A stretch of 64,000 bases of DNA from Sporosarcina pasteurii (GTDB taxonomy: Bacteria > Bacillota > Bacilli > Bacillales_A > Planococcaceae). The stretch lies in assembly GCF_041295575.1 (NCBI RefSeq), contig NZ_CP160452.1, forward strand, positions 1,240,001 through 1,304,000, read 5' to 3'. Below, in pieces: positions 1-7,238 of the stretch. Under the pieces are notes generated by a model. The model saw only the letters and a program-made list of their open reading frames with translations, was not told the DNA's origin and did no database searches. A program made the position numbers and the translations under genes. Position 1 is the stretch's first letter, and the number at the start of each line of letters is the position of its first letter.

Positions 1-511
1 CTGTTACGATAGCAAGCACGAGCATTGCCAAACTATCCGTTAATAAAGTACCACCAATTGCTGTAGTGACTGCTTTATTTTTCGTCACCCCAAATGTACT
101 TACGGCCGGATAACCAAGTAACGTATGGGAAGAAAGAATCGTACCGAATAAAATAGCTGAAAGTACACCAAGATCAAGCCATAATCCTACGATAATTCCA
201 AGAATAAAAGGAAATCCGAAAGAAAGTAATCCAAAAAGGATACTTCGATTTCGATATTTTTTAAACCCGTCAAAGTCAAGTTCAAGACCTGCAATAAACA
301 TAATAAATAATAAACCGACTGTTCCGAGTAACTCAATGGTCGAATCGCGAGCTAGTATGCCTAGCCCATTGGGTCCGACGATAATTCCCGCCAAAATTGG
401 TCCGATAATCGCAGGCATTCTTAATTTCCCCATCAATATAGGGAAGAATAAAAACATTAACACTGCCAAACCGAATATGAGAACGGGTCCCTCTAGTGGG
501 AAACTCATCAT
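1..511 (-). CDS. CPA2-family cation:proton antiporter, N-terminal part
   Basis: Partial gene; its 3' end lies beyond the left edge. About 170 residues are readable and form closely spaced hydrophobic helices. They include the RMPAIIGPILAGIIVGP-type segment and a downstream LELDF motif, both typical of the Kef/NhaS-like CPA2 sodium (or potassium)/proton exchangers. These are inner-membrane proteins that exchange monovalent cations for protons. Two adjacent ATGs (511 and 508) follow a GAAGGCGAGG-like ribosome binding site, so either could start the protein. Any C-terminal TrkA-type regulatory domain is out of view, so ion specificity cannot be judged. The gene points away from everything else here and is probably unrelated to its neighbours. 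Confidence 0.85.
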   Translation of the reverse strand, partial: MMSFPLEGPVLIFGLAVLMFLFFPILMGKLRMPAIIGPILAGIIVGPNGLGILARDSTIELLGTVGLLFIMFIAGLELDFDGFKKYRNRSILFGLLSFGFPFILGIIVGLWLDLGVLSAILFGTILSSHTLLGYPAVSTFGVTKNKAVTTAIGGTLLTDSLAMLVLAIVT

Positions 512-818
512 TATTTCAACCTCGCCTTCCAGTAACAAAAAAACATTATCATTGTATATTGATTTTCTTTTTATGAATAAACAATGTACTATATTTGATT
601 TCAAAATTCTAGTCTAAAAAGGTAATTTAAATCATTAGACAGTTTAGATAAAGAAGCAGTTTGGCGATAGAGCCCACTATAAGCGGATAATACGCTGTAG
701 GATGGTTGTCGGAAATCATTCAGATATTAGTTGAATTTAAAACATTTAAGCATTTAGAGCCAAGACCATCGTTGCAACTTGTATATAGTGAAGAGGAATG
801 TCTAAAGGGGGAATCGTC

Positions 819-905
819 ATGAATTTGTGTGCATTGCTTTAGGTGCATTTTTGAATTGCAACAGCAATTGGAGATATTGGAGCAAAGCAGGTGAAAAGCG
901 TATGA
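819..905 (+). pseudogene. Possible decayed small membrane-peptide gene
   Basis: A strong AAAGGGGGAATCGTC ribosome binding site leads into an ATG at 819, but that frame stops after seven codons. Two neighbouring frames continue a plausible small hydrophobic peptide: the segment VCIALGAFL in one frame, then IATAIGDIGAKQVKSV ending in TGA at 905. About two one-base indels would restore a protein of roughly 29 residues. No family is recognised. The good ribosome binding site plus continuous hydrophobic coding across frames suggests a real gene that has decayed, or sequencing indels. Chance remains possible at this length. Confidence 0.3.
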
Positions 906-915
906 TGTAAGAAAC

Positions 916-941
916 GCTCACGACTGCTAATCGTCGTGAGC
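916..941 (-). terminator. Hairpin downstream of the SDR gene
   Basis: A perfect 9-bp inverted repeat (GCTCACGAC / GTCGTGAGC, 8-nt loop) lies just after the SDR stop on the minus strand. It is followed on that strand by a weak T-rich tail (GTTTCTT). It probably terminates the SDR transcript. Confidence 0.5.
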
Positions 942-956
942 ATGTATTCAAATCGT

Positions 957-1649
957 TCAATGATTTTTAATGACCACTTGCTCCACATTTAAGTTTTTTC
1001 TTTCTACTGCGTTATGGTAAATGATATCGGCAATATCATCAGGGTCCATTAATCCTGCTGTTTGAGACACATCGAAAATGCCATCCCAAAATTCTGTTTT
1101 CATACCGCCCATATACGCGCCGAATACGTGAATGTCTGTTTCTTGTAGCTCGACTACTAGACTTTCGTGGAAACCTCGCATACCAAACTTACTTGCACAG
1201 TACACGGATTCTGTCTTCTTGCCTTCTAATCCGGCCGTGGAAACGACGTTTACAATGCTTCCGGTATTTTTCGCTTTCATATCGGTTAGTACTTCTTGCG
1301 TACAGAAAATTGTCCCTTTCAAGTTGATGTCAATCATTTGGTGTACAGCTTCTTCTGATAAGTTTTCCGCTGCATCAAACATGCCGACACCTGCATTATT
1401 TACAAGGACATCTACGCTACCTAAGTTTTCTTTGATGTTTGTAAAAACATCGGATACTTCACGTTTAGACGATACGTCTACTGAGAAAATCGAATGTGCT
1501 TTATTAGGTAAGCTTTTCGCAGTTCGCACTAATTTATCTTCTGTTCTACCAAGTAAACAAACGTGATAACCATCTTCCGCATATTTTTTTGCCAGGGAAG
1601 CACCTAATCCACTTCCGGCTCCAGTAATGACAGCTATTTTTTTAACCAT
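957..1649 (-). CDS. Short-chain dehydrogenase/reductase (SDR)
   Basis: Classical SDR of about 230 residues. It has an N-terminal Rossmann motif TGAGSGLGASLA for NAD(P), the NNAG structural motif in NNAGVGMF, and the active-site Ser (NVVSTAGLEG) with YCASK supplying Tyr and Lys. The ATG at 1649 is chosen because an AGAAAGG site lies 12 nt upstream and the nucleotide-binding strand begins right after it; an upstream in-frame ATG at 1679 lacks a site. The family oxidises or reduces small alcohols and ketones, but the substrate cannot be inferred. Some relatives are annotated as 3-oxoacyl-ACP reductases or sepiapterin-reductase-like proteins. It stands alone between two hairpins, so no pathway partner is evident. 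Confidence 0.85.
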   Translation of the reverse strand: MVKKIAVITGAGSGLGASLAKKYAEDGYHVCLLGRTEDKLVRTAKSLPNKAHSIFSVDVSSKREVSDVFTNIKENLGSVDVLVNNAGVGMFDAAENLSEEAVHQMIDINLKGTIFCTQEVLTDMKAKNTGSIVNVVSTAGLEGKKTESVYCASKFGMRGFHESLVVELQETDIHVFGAYMGGMKTEFWDGIFDVSQTAGLMDPDDIADIIYHNAVERKNLNVEQVVIKNH

Positions 1650-1759
1650 GTATCCATCAATCCTTTCTGTTTTGTGCAATGATTAGATAATTATACATAT
1701 TATAGGTGCATCGACTCCTGTTGTGTCAATCTAAGTCGAATAGAATTGAGCTAAACTCT

Positions 1760-1808
1760 AAAAAATAGGCTGCCGAACCCCGGCGATCATTCGGGTTTCC
1801 AACAGCCT
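1760..1808 (-). terminator. Rho-independent terminator of the peptide transporter gene
   Basis: On the minus strand an AGGCTGTTGGAAACCCGAA / GGGGTTCGGCAGCCT-type stem is followed by ATTTTTT, about 40 nt after the transporter stop codon. Confidence 0.75.
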
Positions 1809-1844
1809 AAATCTCGTTTTATTTATGCTTGTTTATAAAATAAA

Positions 1845-3335
1845 TTAACGAATGCCCTTCATAAATCGCTGAATCACTGGTGAGATGAAAAACAGCAAGA
1901 TACTGAGGACAATTGCAGAACCGCCAATTGTACCAAAATAAATAATTTCAGTTTCTGCCGAATAAAACTTAACGAGTTGCGCATTTAATGCTTGCGCGGC
2001 TGCGTTTGATAAAAACCATAAGCTCATTGTTTGCGCTGAAAACGCAGCTGGTGCAAGTTTTGTAGTTGCAGATAAACCAACAGGGGAGAGACATAATTCT
2101 CCGACCGCAACGAAGAAAATACTTAATACTAACCAGAGTGGATTCACAAGCGCATCTCCGCCACCCAAATAACTTGGCAATAAAATGACGATAAAGGATA
2201 AACCACCGAATAATAAACCTAGTGAAAACTTCTGTGGAATTGTTGGCTGCCGATCCCCAAGCTTCACCCAAAGCCAAGCAAACATTGGTGCAAGAATAAT
2301 AACAAATAAAGGCCAGAACGATTGGAACCAAGCCGGAGATAGCTCAATCCCCATGAAATTCAAATTCGCCCTTGTATCTGCAAAAAGCGCTAAAACGGTT
2401 GCCCCTTGTTCAGCAATGACCCAGAATAAAACAGATGCTAAAAAGAGAGGAATATAAGCGATAATTCTTGATTGCTCAACTTCAGTCGTTTTTGGGCTTC
2501 TATACATCACGATAAAATAAGCAGTAGGAATGAGGAAAGCTAATATTCCGACAAATGCTACAAACGAATCAAACGTTAACCAACCTTGTGGAATAGAAAT
2601 TGCAACAAGCAGGGCAGTCACGATTGTCGATACTAAAGAAATCACTAGTGCACGTTTTTTCTCTGAAGGGTTTAATGGGTTTGGCGCTTGTGTACCTGCA
2701 AGTCCAAGATTTTTCTTTTTCGTCGCAATAAACACGACCAAACCTAAGAACATTCCGACAGCTGCAACACCAAAGCCTAAATGGAAACTGGTCTTCATTA
2801 AACTCCCGACAATTAATGGGGAAACGAATGCACCCATATTAATTCCCATATAGAAAATACTAAATCCGGCATCACGACGATGATCATCTTCCGTATACAA
2901 GTCACCAACAACGCTAGAAACGTTAGGCTTTAATAGTCCTGTACCAAGTACAATAAGCACCATCGAAATAAAGAACATCGTTAAGTTCCCAGGAATTGCT
3001 AAAACTAAATGCCCAAACATGATTAGAATCCCGCCGTAAAAAACAGCTTTAGAAGTTCCAAATAACCGATCAGCTAACCATCCACCAATAATACCTGACA
3101 TATAGACGAGTGAACCATAAATTGACATGATAGATAGCGCGATGGTCTTATCTAATCCAAGTCCGCCATTTGAGACTTCATAGTACATGTAGAAGACAAG
3201 AATTGCGCGCATTCCATAGTAGGAAAAACGTTCCCAAAACTCAGTGAAAAATAAAGTGAATAACCCTTTGGGATGCCCGAAAAAACCTTTTTGTGGGGCA
3301 CTTTCAATAATTTGTTGTTTCGTTAATTTTGACAC
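1845..3335 (-). CDS. dtpT: POT/PTR family proton-dependent oligopeptide transporter
   Basis: Integral membrane protein of about 496 residues in the MFS/POT family, which imports di- and tripeptides with protons. Visible hallmarks are the N-terminal FTEFWERFSYYGMRAIL segment (the POT ExxER signature), the GGWLADRLFG loop between helices 2 and 3, and the FSIFYMGINMGAF signature in helix 5. The GTG at 3335 is chosen as start because an AGGGGGG site lies 7 nt upstream; translation from an earlier ATG would add a non-family extension. A cre-like sequence (3371-3384) lies just upstream, suggesting catabolite control. It is close to the DtpT/YclF-type transporters of Bacillales. It is monocistronic, with its own terminator. 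Confidence 0.9.
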   Translation of the reverse strand: MSKLTKQQIIESAPQKGFFGHPKGLFTLFFTEFWERFSYYGMRAILVFYMYYEVSNGGLGLDKTIALSIMSIYGSLVYMSGIIGGWLADRLFGTSKAVFYGGILIMFGHLVLAIPGNLTMFFISMVLIVLGTGLLKPNVSSVVGDLYTEDDHRRDAGFSIFYMGINMGAFVSPLIVGSLMKTSFHLGFGVAAVGMFLGLVVFIATKKKNLGLAGTQAPNPLNPSEKKRALVISLVSTIVTALLVAISIPQGWLTFDSFVAFVGILAFLIPTAYFIVMYRSPKTTEVEQSRIIAYIPLFLASVLFWVIAEQGATVLALFADTRANLNFMGIELSPAWFQSFWPLFVIILAPMFAWLWVKLGDRQPTIPQKFSLGLLFGGLSFIVILLPSYLGGGDALVNPLWLVLSIFFVAVGELCLSPVGLSATTKLAPAAFSAQTMSLWFLSNAAAQALNAQLVKFYSAETEIIYFGTIGGSAIVLSILLFFISPVIQRFMKGIR

Positions 3336-3370
3336 GATAAATCCCCCCCTTACATATAACACATAATACA

Positions 3371-3384
3371 TGTAAGCGTTTTTT
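3371..3384 (-). promoter_or_regulatory. Weak cre-like (CcpA) box upstream of dtpT
   Basis: TGTAAGCGTTTTTT keeps the CG core and left half of the cre consensus TGWAANCGNTNWCA but misses the terminal CA. It lies 36 nt upstream of the transporter start, where CcpA binding could repress it. Confidence 0.35.
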
Positions 3385-3698
3385 AATGCTATCAGAATAC
3401 TATTTAATTAATAATGTTTTAAGATAACGATAATTGCGAAATATTAGACTACTATTAAGGGGATAAAAATACGTCTTTTTATATTATGTTCTTGTTCATT
3501 TCATGGTTTTAAATAAGTTATTTCAAAATAACATTTGGTGGATTTCAACAAGATGATTGTATCAACTGGACATCTATAAAGAATGAAGCGGATAGCTACC
3601 ACTTCGTACATTAAATTTACTTTCAGATTGCCTAATTTCAACAATCAGCCCTTAGGGGTGTGAATGTTAGTGAATACGCTTATAGTCGGTAAACATTT

Positions 3699-3716
3699 AA
3701 GTGAAGTAGTTCACAA
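3699..3716 (+). promoter_or_regulatory. Rex/Fnr-like operator 1
   Basis: The palindrome GTGAA-GTAG-TTCAC is flanked on the right by AA. It matches the Rex consensus TTGTGAA-N4-TTCACAA except for the first two bases. Rex senses the NADH/NAD ratio. The Fnr-type consensus (TGTGA-N6-TCACA) is also similar. Confidence 0.45.
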
Positions 3717-3740
3717 AATGGACAAAAGGTTGTGAAGCAT

Positions 3741-3758
3741 TCGTGAAGTGTTTCACAA
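3741..3758 (+). promoter_or_regulatory. Rex/Fnr-like operator 2 next to a -10 box
   Basis: TCGTGAAGTGTTTCACAA differs from the Rex consensus TTGTGAA-N4-TTCACAA at one base and fits the Fnr-type TGTGA-N6-TCACA with one mismatch. It sits 42 bp upstream of its near-twin. Its centre lies about 48 bp before the start point expected for the TATAAT at 3786-3791, which has no good -35. A poor -35 next to such a site would suit an activator, while Rex would act as repressor. Confidence 0.5.
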
Positions 3759-3874
3759 ACTACTTTTCATTGAAAGTGAAATGCGTATAATACTAGTTAA
3801 TAAGACGGACAAATCTTATAGACTCATTGGGCTACATCATATAAAAGCGATTAGAGAGGAGGCGGGGAGAGGAC

Positions 3875-3997
3875 ATGTGGTTACTTACAGTTTTTGAGAA
3901 AACAAATGTTAGGATTTATGAATACCAAGATAAGGCAGAAGCGTTAGTAGCACTTAAACAATTTGAACACGGTGCATTATTAACTTACATGAACTAA
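3875..3997 (+). CDS. Small 40-residue protein of unknown function
   Basis: The ATG at 3875 is preceded by a strong GAGGAGG-type ribosome binding site and opens a 40-codon frame. The peptide begins MWLLTVFEKTNVRIYEY and contains a DKAEALVALKQFEHGALLTY stretch, a mixed beta-then-helix pattern with no obvious membrane span. It lies 46 nt upstream of the DoxX gene, in the same direction and behind the Rex/Fnr-like operators, so the two genes are probably co-transcribed under redox or oxygen control. I do not recognise a functional family. The strong site, complete frame and tight spacing argue that it is translated. Confidence 0.55.
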   Translation: MWLLTVFEKTNVRIYEYQDKAEALVALKQFEHGALLTYMN

Positions 3998-4043
3998 TTT
4001 AGTGAGCATGTAATTATTTATATAACTTATTAGAGGTGAGGAC

Positions 4044-4601
4044 ATGGTAGAATTAAGAAATTCCCAATTTGGGAAAAATGTTATTGTCGAGGAAAATCCA
4101 CTATCAAAATGGTTGTTTTCAAATACAACATCCGCATGGATATGGTTGGTATTAAGAGTATACCTCGGTTACTCTTGGTTAAAAGCAGGTATTGGAAAAG
4201 TTACGTCTGACGCATGGACTGGCGATAAAGCAGGCGTCGCAATAGAAGGTTTCATGAAAGGTGCTCTAGCAAAAGCTGAAGCAGGGGACGTTGCTGGATG
4301 GTATGCTTGGTTTTTAGAAAATGTTGTCATTCCAAATGCGGTTCCATTTTCTTATATGGTCGCATGGGGTGAAGTATTAGTAGGCATTGGATTGATCGTC
4401 GGAATGCTAACGGGAATTGCAGCGTTCTTCGGTGCAACAATGAATATGTCTTTCTTATTGGCAGGTACGGTCAGCTCAAACCCAGTTATGTTTATGATTG
4501 CAATTGTCCTAATCTTAGCTTGGAAAGTTGCCGGTTGGTATGGACTAGACCGCTGGGTATTGCCTCGTTTAGGAACGCCTTGGTCTTCAAGAAATAAATA
4601 G
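4044..4601 (+). CDS. DoxX/DoxD-like membrane protein
   Basis: A 185-residue membrane protein with about four predicted helices. The first helix carries WLVLRVYLGYSWLKAGIGKV, the LRxxxGxxWLxAGxxK pattern typical of the DoxX/DoxD family. DoxD is a subunit of thiosulfate:quinone oxidoreductase in Acidianus, and bacterial relatives are linked to respiratory-chain redox balance or thiol stress; the exact role is unknown. RBS GAGGTGAGGAC precedes the ATG. The upstream region with Rex/Fnr-like palindromes fits control by oxygen or the NADH/NAD ratio. A terminator follows 14 nt after the stop, closing a two-gene unit with the 40-residue ORF. Confidence 0.8.
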   Translation: MVELRNSQFGKNVIVEENPLSKWLFSNTTSAWIWLVLRVYLGYSWLKAGIGKVTSDAWTGDKAGVAIEGFMKGALAKAEAGDVAGWYAWFLENVVIPNAVPFSYMVAWGEVLVGIGLIVGMLTGIAAFFGATMNMSFLLAGTVSSNPVMFMIAIVLILAWKVAGWYGLDRWVLPRLGTPWSSRNK

Positions 4602-4615
4602 AATAAACTAAATGA

Positions 4616-4645
4616 AATCCCAAGTTTAATTGCTTGGGATTTTTT
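4616..4645 (+). terminator. Rho-independent terminator after the DoxX gene
   Basis: A perfect 9-bp stem AATCCCAAG / CTTGGGATT with an 8-nt loop is followed directly by TTTT. Confidence 0.9.
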
Positions 4646-4850
4646 GCGTAAAGAAATTTGTCTGAAAATGGTATCTATTATTACTACTGCATCACACAGT
4701 TAACAAGATAACTCGCTGTCTATTGGCCAAGTTTTACGAAATCTTTCATTTATTCTTTGAAGTAAGCGTATACATGTCTTAGGACTGAGGTACTTGCAAT
4801 TTCGGAATAGATAGAGTATTAAGTATAGAGGGGGGTAGATAACTTGTAGG

Positions 4851-4864
4851 TAAAAGCGTTCACA
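4851..4864 (+). promoter_or_regulatory. cre-like CcpA site upstream of bdh
   Basis: TAAAAGCGTTCACA fits the cre consensus TGWAANCGNTNWCA at all but one position. It lies 156 nt upstream of the dehydrogenase start, consistent with carbon catabolite repression of 3-hydroxybutyrate use. Confidence 0.5.
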
Positions 4865-5020
4865 CTTCTTTAGCTGAATCCACTTATCCTGGGACACTTT
4901 ATTTACAAGGATTTTTGGACATGCATACGTTTTGTTAGAAGAAGTAAAGAAGTGTCATTTCCTGTAACATCATGCTTAGCAACAGAAAATGAAACAATAT
5001 TACTAGGGGAGGTTATTGAA

Positions 5021-5797
5021 TTGAACAAAGATAAAGTTGTGTTTATTACAGGGGCAGCAAGTGGAATAGGGTATGAAATTGGGCTGGAGTTTGCAAAAGA
5101 AGGAGCCAAGGTTGCATTTTCGGATGTCAATGAAGAAAAACTAAATGAAGTCGTCACCGATCTAGTCGCTGAAGGTTATGATTGCTTTGGTGTGAAATGC
5201 GATGTTACTAATGAGAACGAGATTAAAGAAGCAATTGATAGAACAGTAGAACGGTACGGCCGGCTCGATGTATTGGTGAATAATGCGGGGATGCAGCATG
5301 TTTCGCTAATAGAAGATTTTCCAACTGAACGTTTTGAGCTTATGACAAAGATTATGCTGATTGCACCATTTATGGCCATTAAGCATGTGATGCCAATGAT
5401 GAAAAAGCAAGGATTTGGTCGAATCATTAATATGGCATCGATTAATGGGGTCATCGGATTCGCCGGTAAATCGGCTTATAATAGTGCAAAACATGGCGTT
5501 ATTGGCCTTACAAAAGTAGCTGCATTAGAAGGGGCAGAATATGGCGTTACTGTCAATGCAATATGTCCAGGCTACTGTGATACGCCGCTCGTCCGGAATC
5601 AGCTTGTCGACTTAGCGACAAATCGAAATGTGTCACTTGAAAAAGTTTTGGAGGAAGTCATCTATCCGCTCGTCCCACAAAAGAGACTGTTGGCGGTCCA
5701 AGAGATTGCGGACGTCGCATTGTTTATTGCAAGTGATAAAGCAAAAGGCATGACAGGTCAATCAATCATTATTGATGGCGGATATACTGCACAGTAA
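5021..5797 (+). CDS. bdh: 3-hydroxybutyrate dehydrogenase (SDR family)
   Basis: Cytoplasmic SDR of 258 residues that interconverts D-3-hydroxybutyrate and acetoacetate with NAD. Visible are the Rossmann motif TGAASGIGYEIG, NNAGMQHV, the catalytic Ser in NMASINGVIGFAG, the YNSAKHG Tyr/Lys pair and the C-terminal DGGYTAQ. The whole protein closely resembles, from memory, B. subtilis YxjF. The TTG at 5021 is chosen because GGGGAGG lies 8 nt upstream and family homology begins there; an ATG at 4952 in the same frame lacks a site. The permease gene follows 24 nt later. In B. subtilis yxjF sits with scoAB and a permease, whereas here scoAB lies 22 kb away. A cre box upstream suggests CcpA control. 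Confidence 0.9.
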   Translation: MNKDKVVFITGAASGIGYEIGLEFAKEGAKVAFSDVNEEKLNEVVTDLVAEGYDCFGVKCDVTNENEIKEAIDRTVERYGRLDVLVNNAGMQHVSLIEDFPTERFELMTKIMLIAPFMAIKHVMPMMKKQGFGRIINMASINGVIGFAGKSAYNSAKHGVIGLTKVAALEGAEYGVTVNAICPGYCDTPLVRNQLVDLATNRNVSLEKVLEEVIYPLVPQKRLLAVQEIADVALFIASDKAKGMTGQSIIIDGGYTAQ

Positions 5798-5821
5798 AAT
5801 ACTTTTGAAAAGGAGAATCTT

Positions 5822-7105
5822 ATGTTAGGGATTATTCTTGGACTCATCGTTTTAATGGTTCTCGCTTATTTAGGTTGGTCGATTATTTGGGTGGCTCCGA
5901 TTGCTGCTGGGGTTGTAGCACTTACAGGCGGTTTGGATTTATTAGATGCTTATAAAGACACGTATATGGGCGGATTTGTTGATTTTGCCAAAGCTTGGTT
6001 TCCTGTGTTTTTACTAGGTGCAATATTTGGTAAGTTGATGGAGGACACGGGAATGGCAAGGTCAGTTGCTGTTTCTATTACAAAATTATTGGGAACGAAG
6101 CGTGCAATCTTAGGAGTTGTTCTGTCAGCAGCTGTCCTCACTTATGGTGGGGTGAGTCTGTTTGTAGTTGTATTTGCTGTTTATCCGCTTGCTTTATCGT
6201 TATTTAGAGAAGCAAATATTACTAGGCGATTAATCCCGCCTACGATTGCACTGGGTGCTTTCACGTTTACGATGACAGCGATTCCTGGAACACCGCAAAT
6301 ACAAAACTTAATTCCGATCAATTACTTTAAAACGACGGCAGGTGCAGCGCCGATTATGGGAATTGTAGCCGCACTCATTATGCTGGGCGGTGGCTATTGG
6401 TATTTAAGTTGGCGGGAGAGTAAAACGAGACTCGCTGGAGAAGTGTTCACCGAACCGGAAGATGAAAATGTTCTGAATCCTGATGGGCATGTGCCTTCAT
6501 TTATTTTGTCTTTATTGCCATTGCTTATTGTTCTGGTTACATTGAATTTGTTTAAATGGGACATTGTTGCAGCTCTGCTATCAGGTATTCTATTAATTAT
6601 CCTACTCAACTTAAGTAAAATGAACATGTTTATCAAAGCACTTAATGGAGGAGCGATTGGTTCAGTTACCGCAATCATAAATACAAGTGCGGCAGTTGGG
6701 TTCGGGACGGTTGTAAAAGTAGTCCCTGGCTTTGAAAAACTGACGGAGCTATTAATGGGCATCAAAGGAAATCCTATAATTTCAGAAGCTGTGGCCGTTA
6801 ACATTCTCGCAGGGGCAACAGGTTCAGCATCTGGGGGAATGGGAATTGCCCTAGAAGCGCTAGGCTCCAAGTATTATGAGATTGCCTTAGAAACAGGAAT
6901 GAGTCCAGAGGCATTTCACCGAGTTGCATCCCTTGCTTCAGGAGGATTGGATACGCTTCCACATAATGGCGCAGTGTTAACACTGCTGACGATTACAGGG
7001 ATGAGTCATAAGGAAAGTTATAAAGACATTTTTGTCGTAGCGGTCCTCATTCCAGTAATTGCGCTTATTGCAGCAATTTTACTGGCCATTGTTGGACTTG
7101 TATGA
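5822..7105 (+). CDS. GntP-family permease, probably for hydroxybutyrate or short organic acids
   Basis: A 427-residue polytopic membrane protein of the GntP/gluconate-permease superfamily. The family pattern is seen in WFPVFLLGAIFGKLMEDTGMA and in the C-terminal SLASGGLDTLPHNGAVLTLL motif. The family imports small hydroxy or keto acids with protons. RBS AAGGAGAAT precedes the ATG. It follows the 3-hydroxybutyrate dehydrogenase by 24 nt and resembles the B. subtilis YxjC arrangement, so uptake of 3-hydroxybutyrate or acetoacetate is the best inference. Gluconate is less likely because no gluconate kinase is nearby. No terminator is obvious in the 130 nt after it. Confidence 0.82.
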   Translation: MLGIILGLIVLMVLAYLGWSIIWVAPIAAGVVALTGGLDLLDAYKDTYMGGFVDFAKAWFPVFLLGAIFGKLMEDTGMARSVAVSITKLLGTKRAILGVVLSAAVLTYGGVSLFVVVFAVYPLALSLFREANITRRLIPPTIALGAFTFTMTAIPGTPQIQNLIPINYFKTTAGAAPIMGIVAALIMLGGGYWYLSWRESKTRLAGEVFTEPEDENVLNPDGHVPSFILSLLPLLIVLVTLNLFKWDIVAALLSGILLIILLNLSKMNMFIKALNGGAIGSVTAIINTSAAVGFGTVVKVVPGFEKLTELLMGIKGNPIISEAVAVNILAGATGSASGGMGIALEALGSKYYEIALETGMSPEAFHRVASLASGGLDTLPHNGAVLTLLTITGMSHKESYKDIFVVAVLIPVIALIAAILLAIVGLV

Positions 7106-7238
7106 TTCTATTATTCTAGTTTGTTACGATTCTTTCAGTAGTATCATCATTTCCAAATGAACCTAAAAAAGCAAATCCCCCCTTGCATTCAATAGACAGA
7201 ATAGTTAGAGTGGAGAGTATGTTTGTAGGGGGGATGGT

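Larger units (their letters stand above)
512..956. other. Gene-poor gap with one decayed small ORF
   Basis: No intact gene is visible. The gap separates the antiporter start from the SDR 3' end. It holds a well-formed ribosome binding site followed by a frameshifted small ORF (819-905) and a hairpin (916-941). The rest shows nothing recognisable. Confidence 0.6.
3336..3874. other. Divergent intergenic region with regulatory palindromes
   Basis: This 0.54-kb gap separates dtpT from the rightward small-ORF/DoxX unit. It contains the weak cre box, two Rex/Fnr-like palindromes (3699-3716 and 3741-3758) and a TATAAT -10 hexamer at 3786-3791. I see no gene in the remaining AT-rich sequence. Confidence 0.6.
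4602..5020. other. Upstream regulatory region of the hydroxybutyrate unit
   Basis: The gap holds the DoxX terminator, a good cre box (4851-4864), and an 11-bp perfect inverted repeat ACACTTCTTTA (4862-4872) / TAAAGAAGTGT (4945-4955) whose arms are 72 bp apart. The repeat could be an operator with looping or coincidence. A minus-strand open frame at 4700-4897 has no supporting signal. Confidence 0.5.

Noticed and set aside
4700..4897. Minus-strand open frame of 65 codons between DoxX and bdh
   Set aside because: It lacks a ribosome binding site, has no recognisable family and overlaps the cre box and inverted-repeat arm.
4915..4975. Sigma-54 promoter upstream of bdh
   Set aside because: No TGGCAC-N5-TTGC match is present; only loose TGGAC-like fragments.
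5021..5797. bdh as the missing cis-diol dehydrogenase of the aromatic pathway
   Set aside because: The protein closely resembles YxjF-type 3-hydroxybutyrate dehydrogenase and is co-transcribed with a GntP permease rather than the oxygenase operon.
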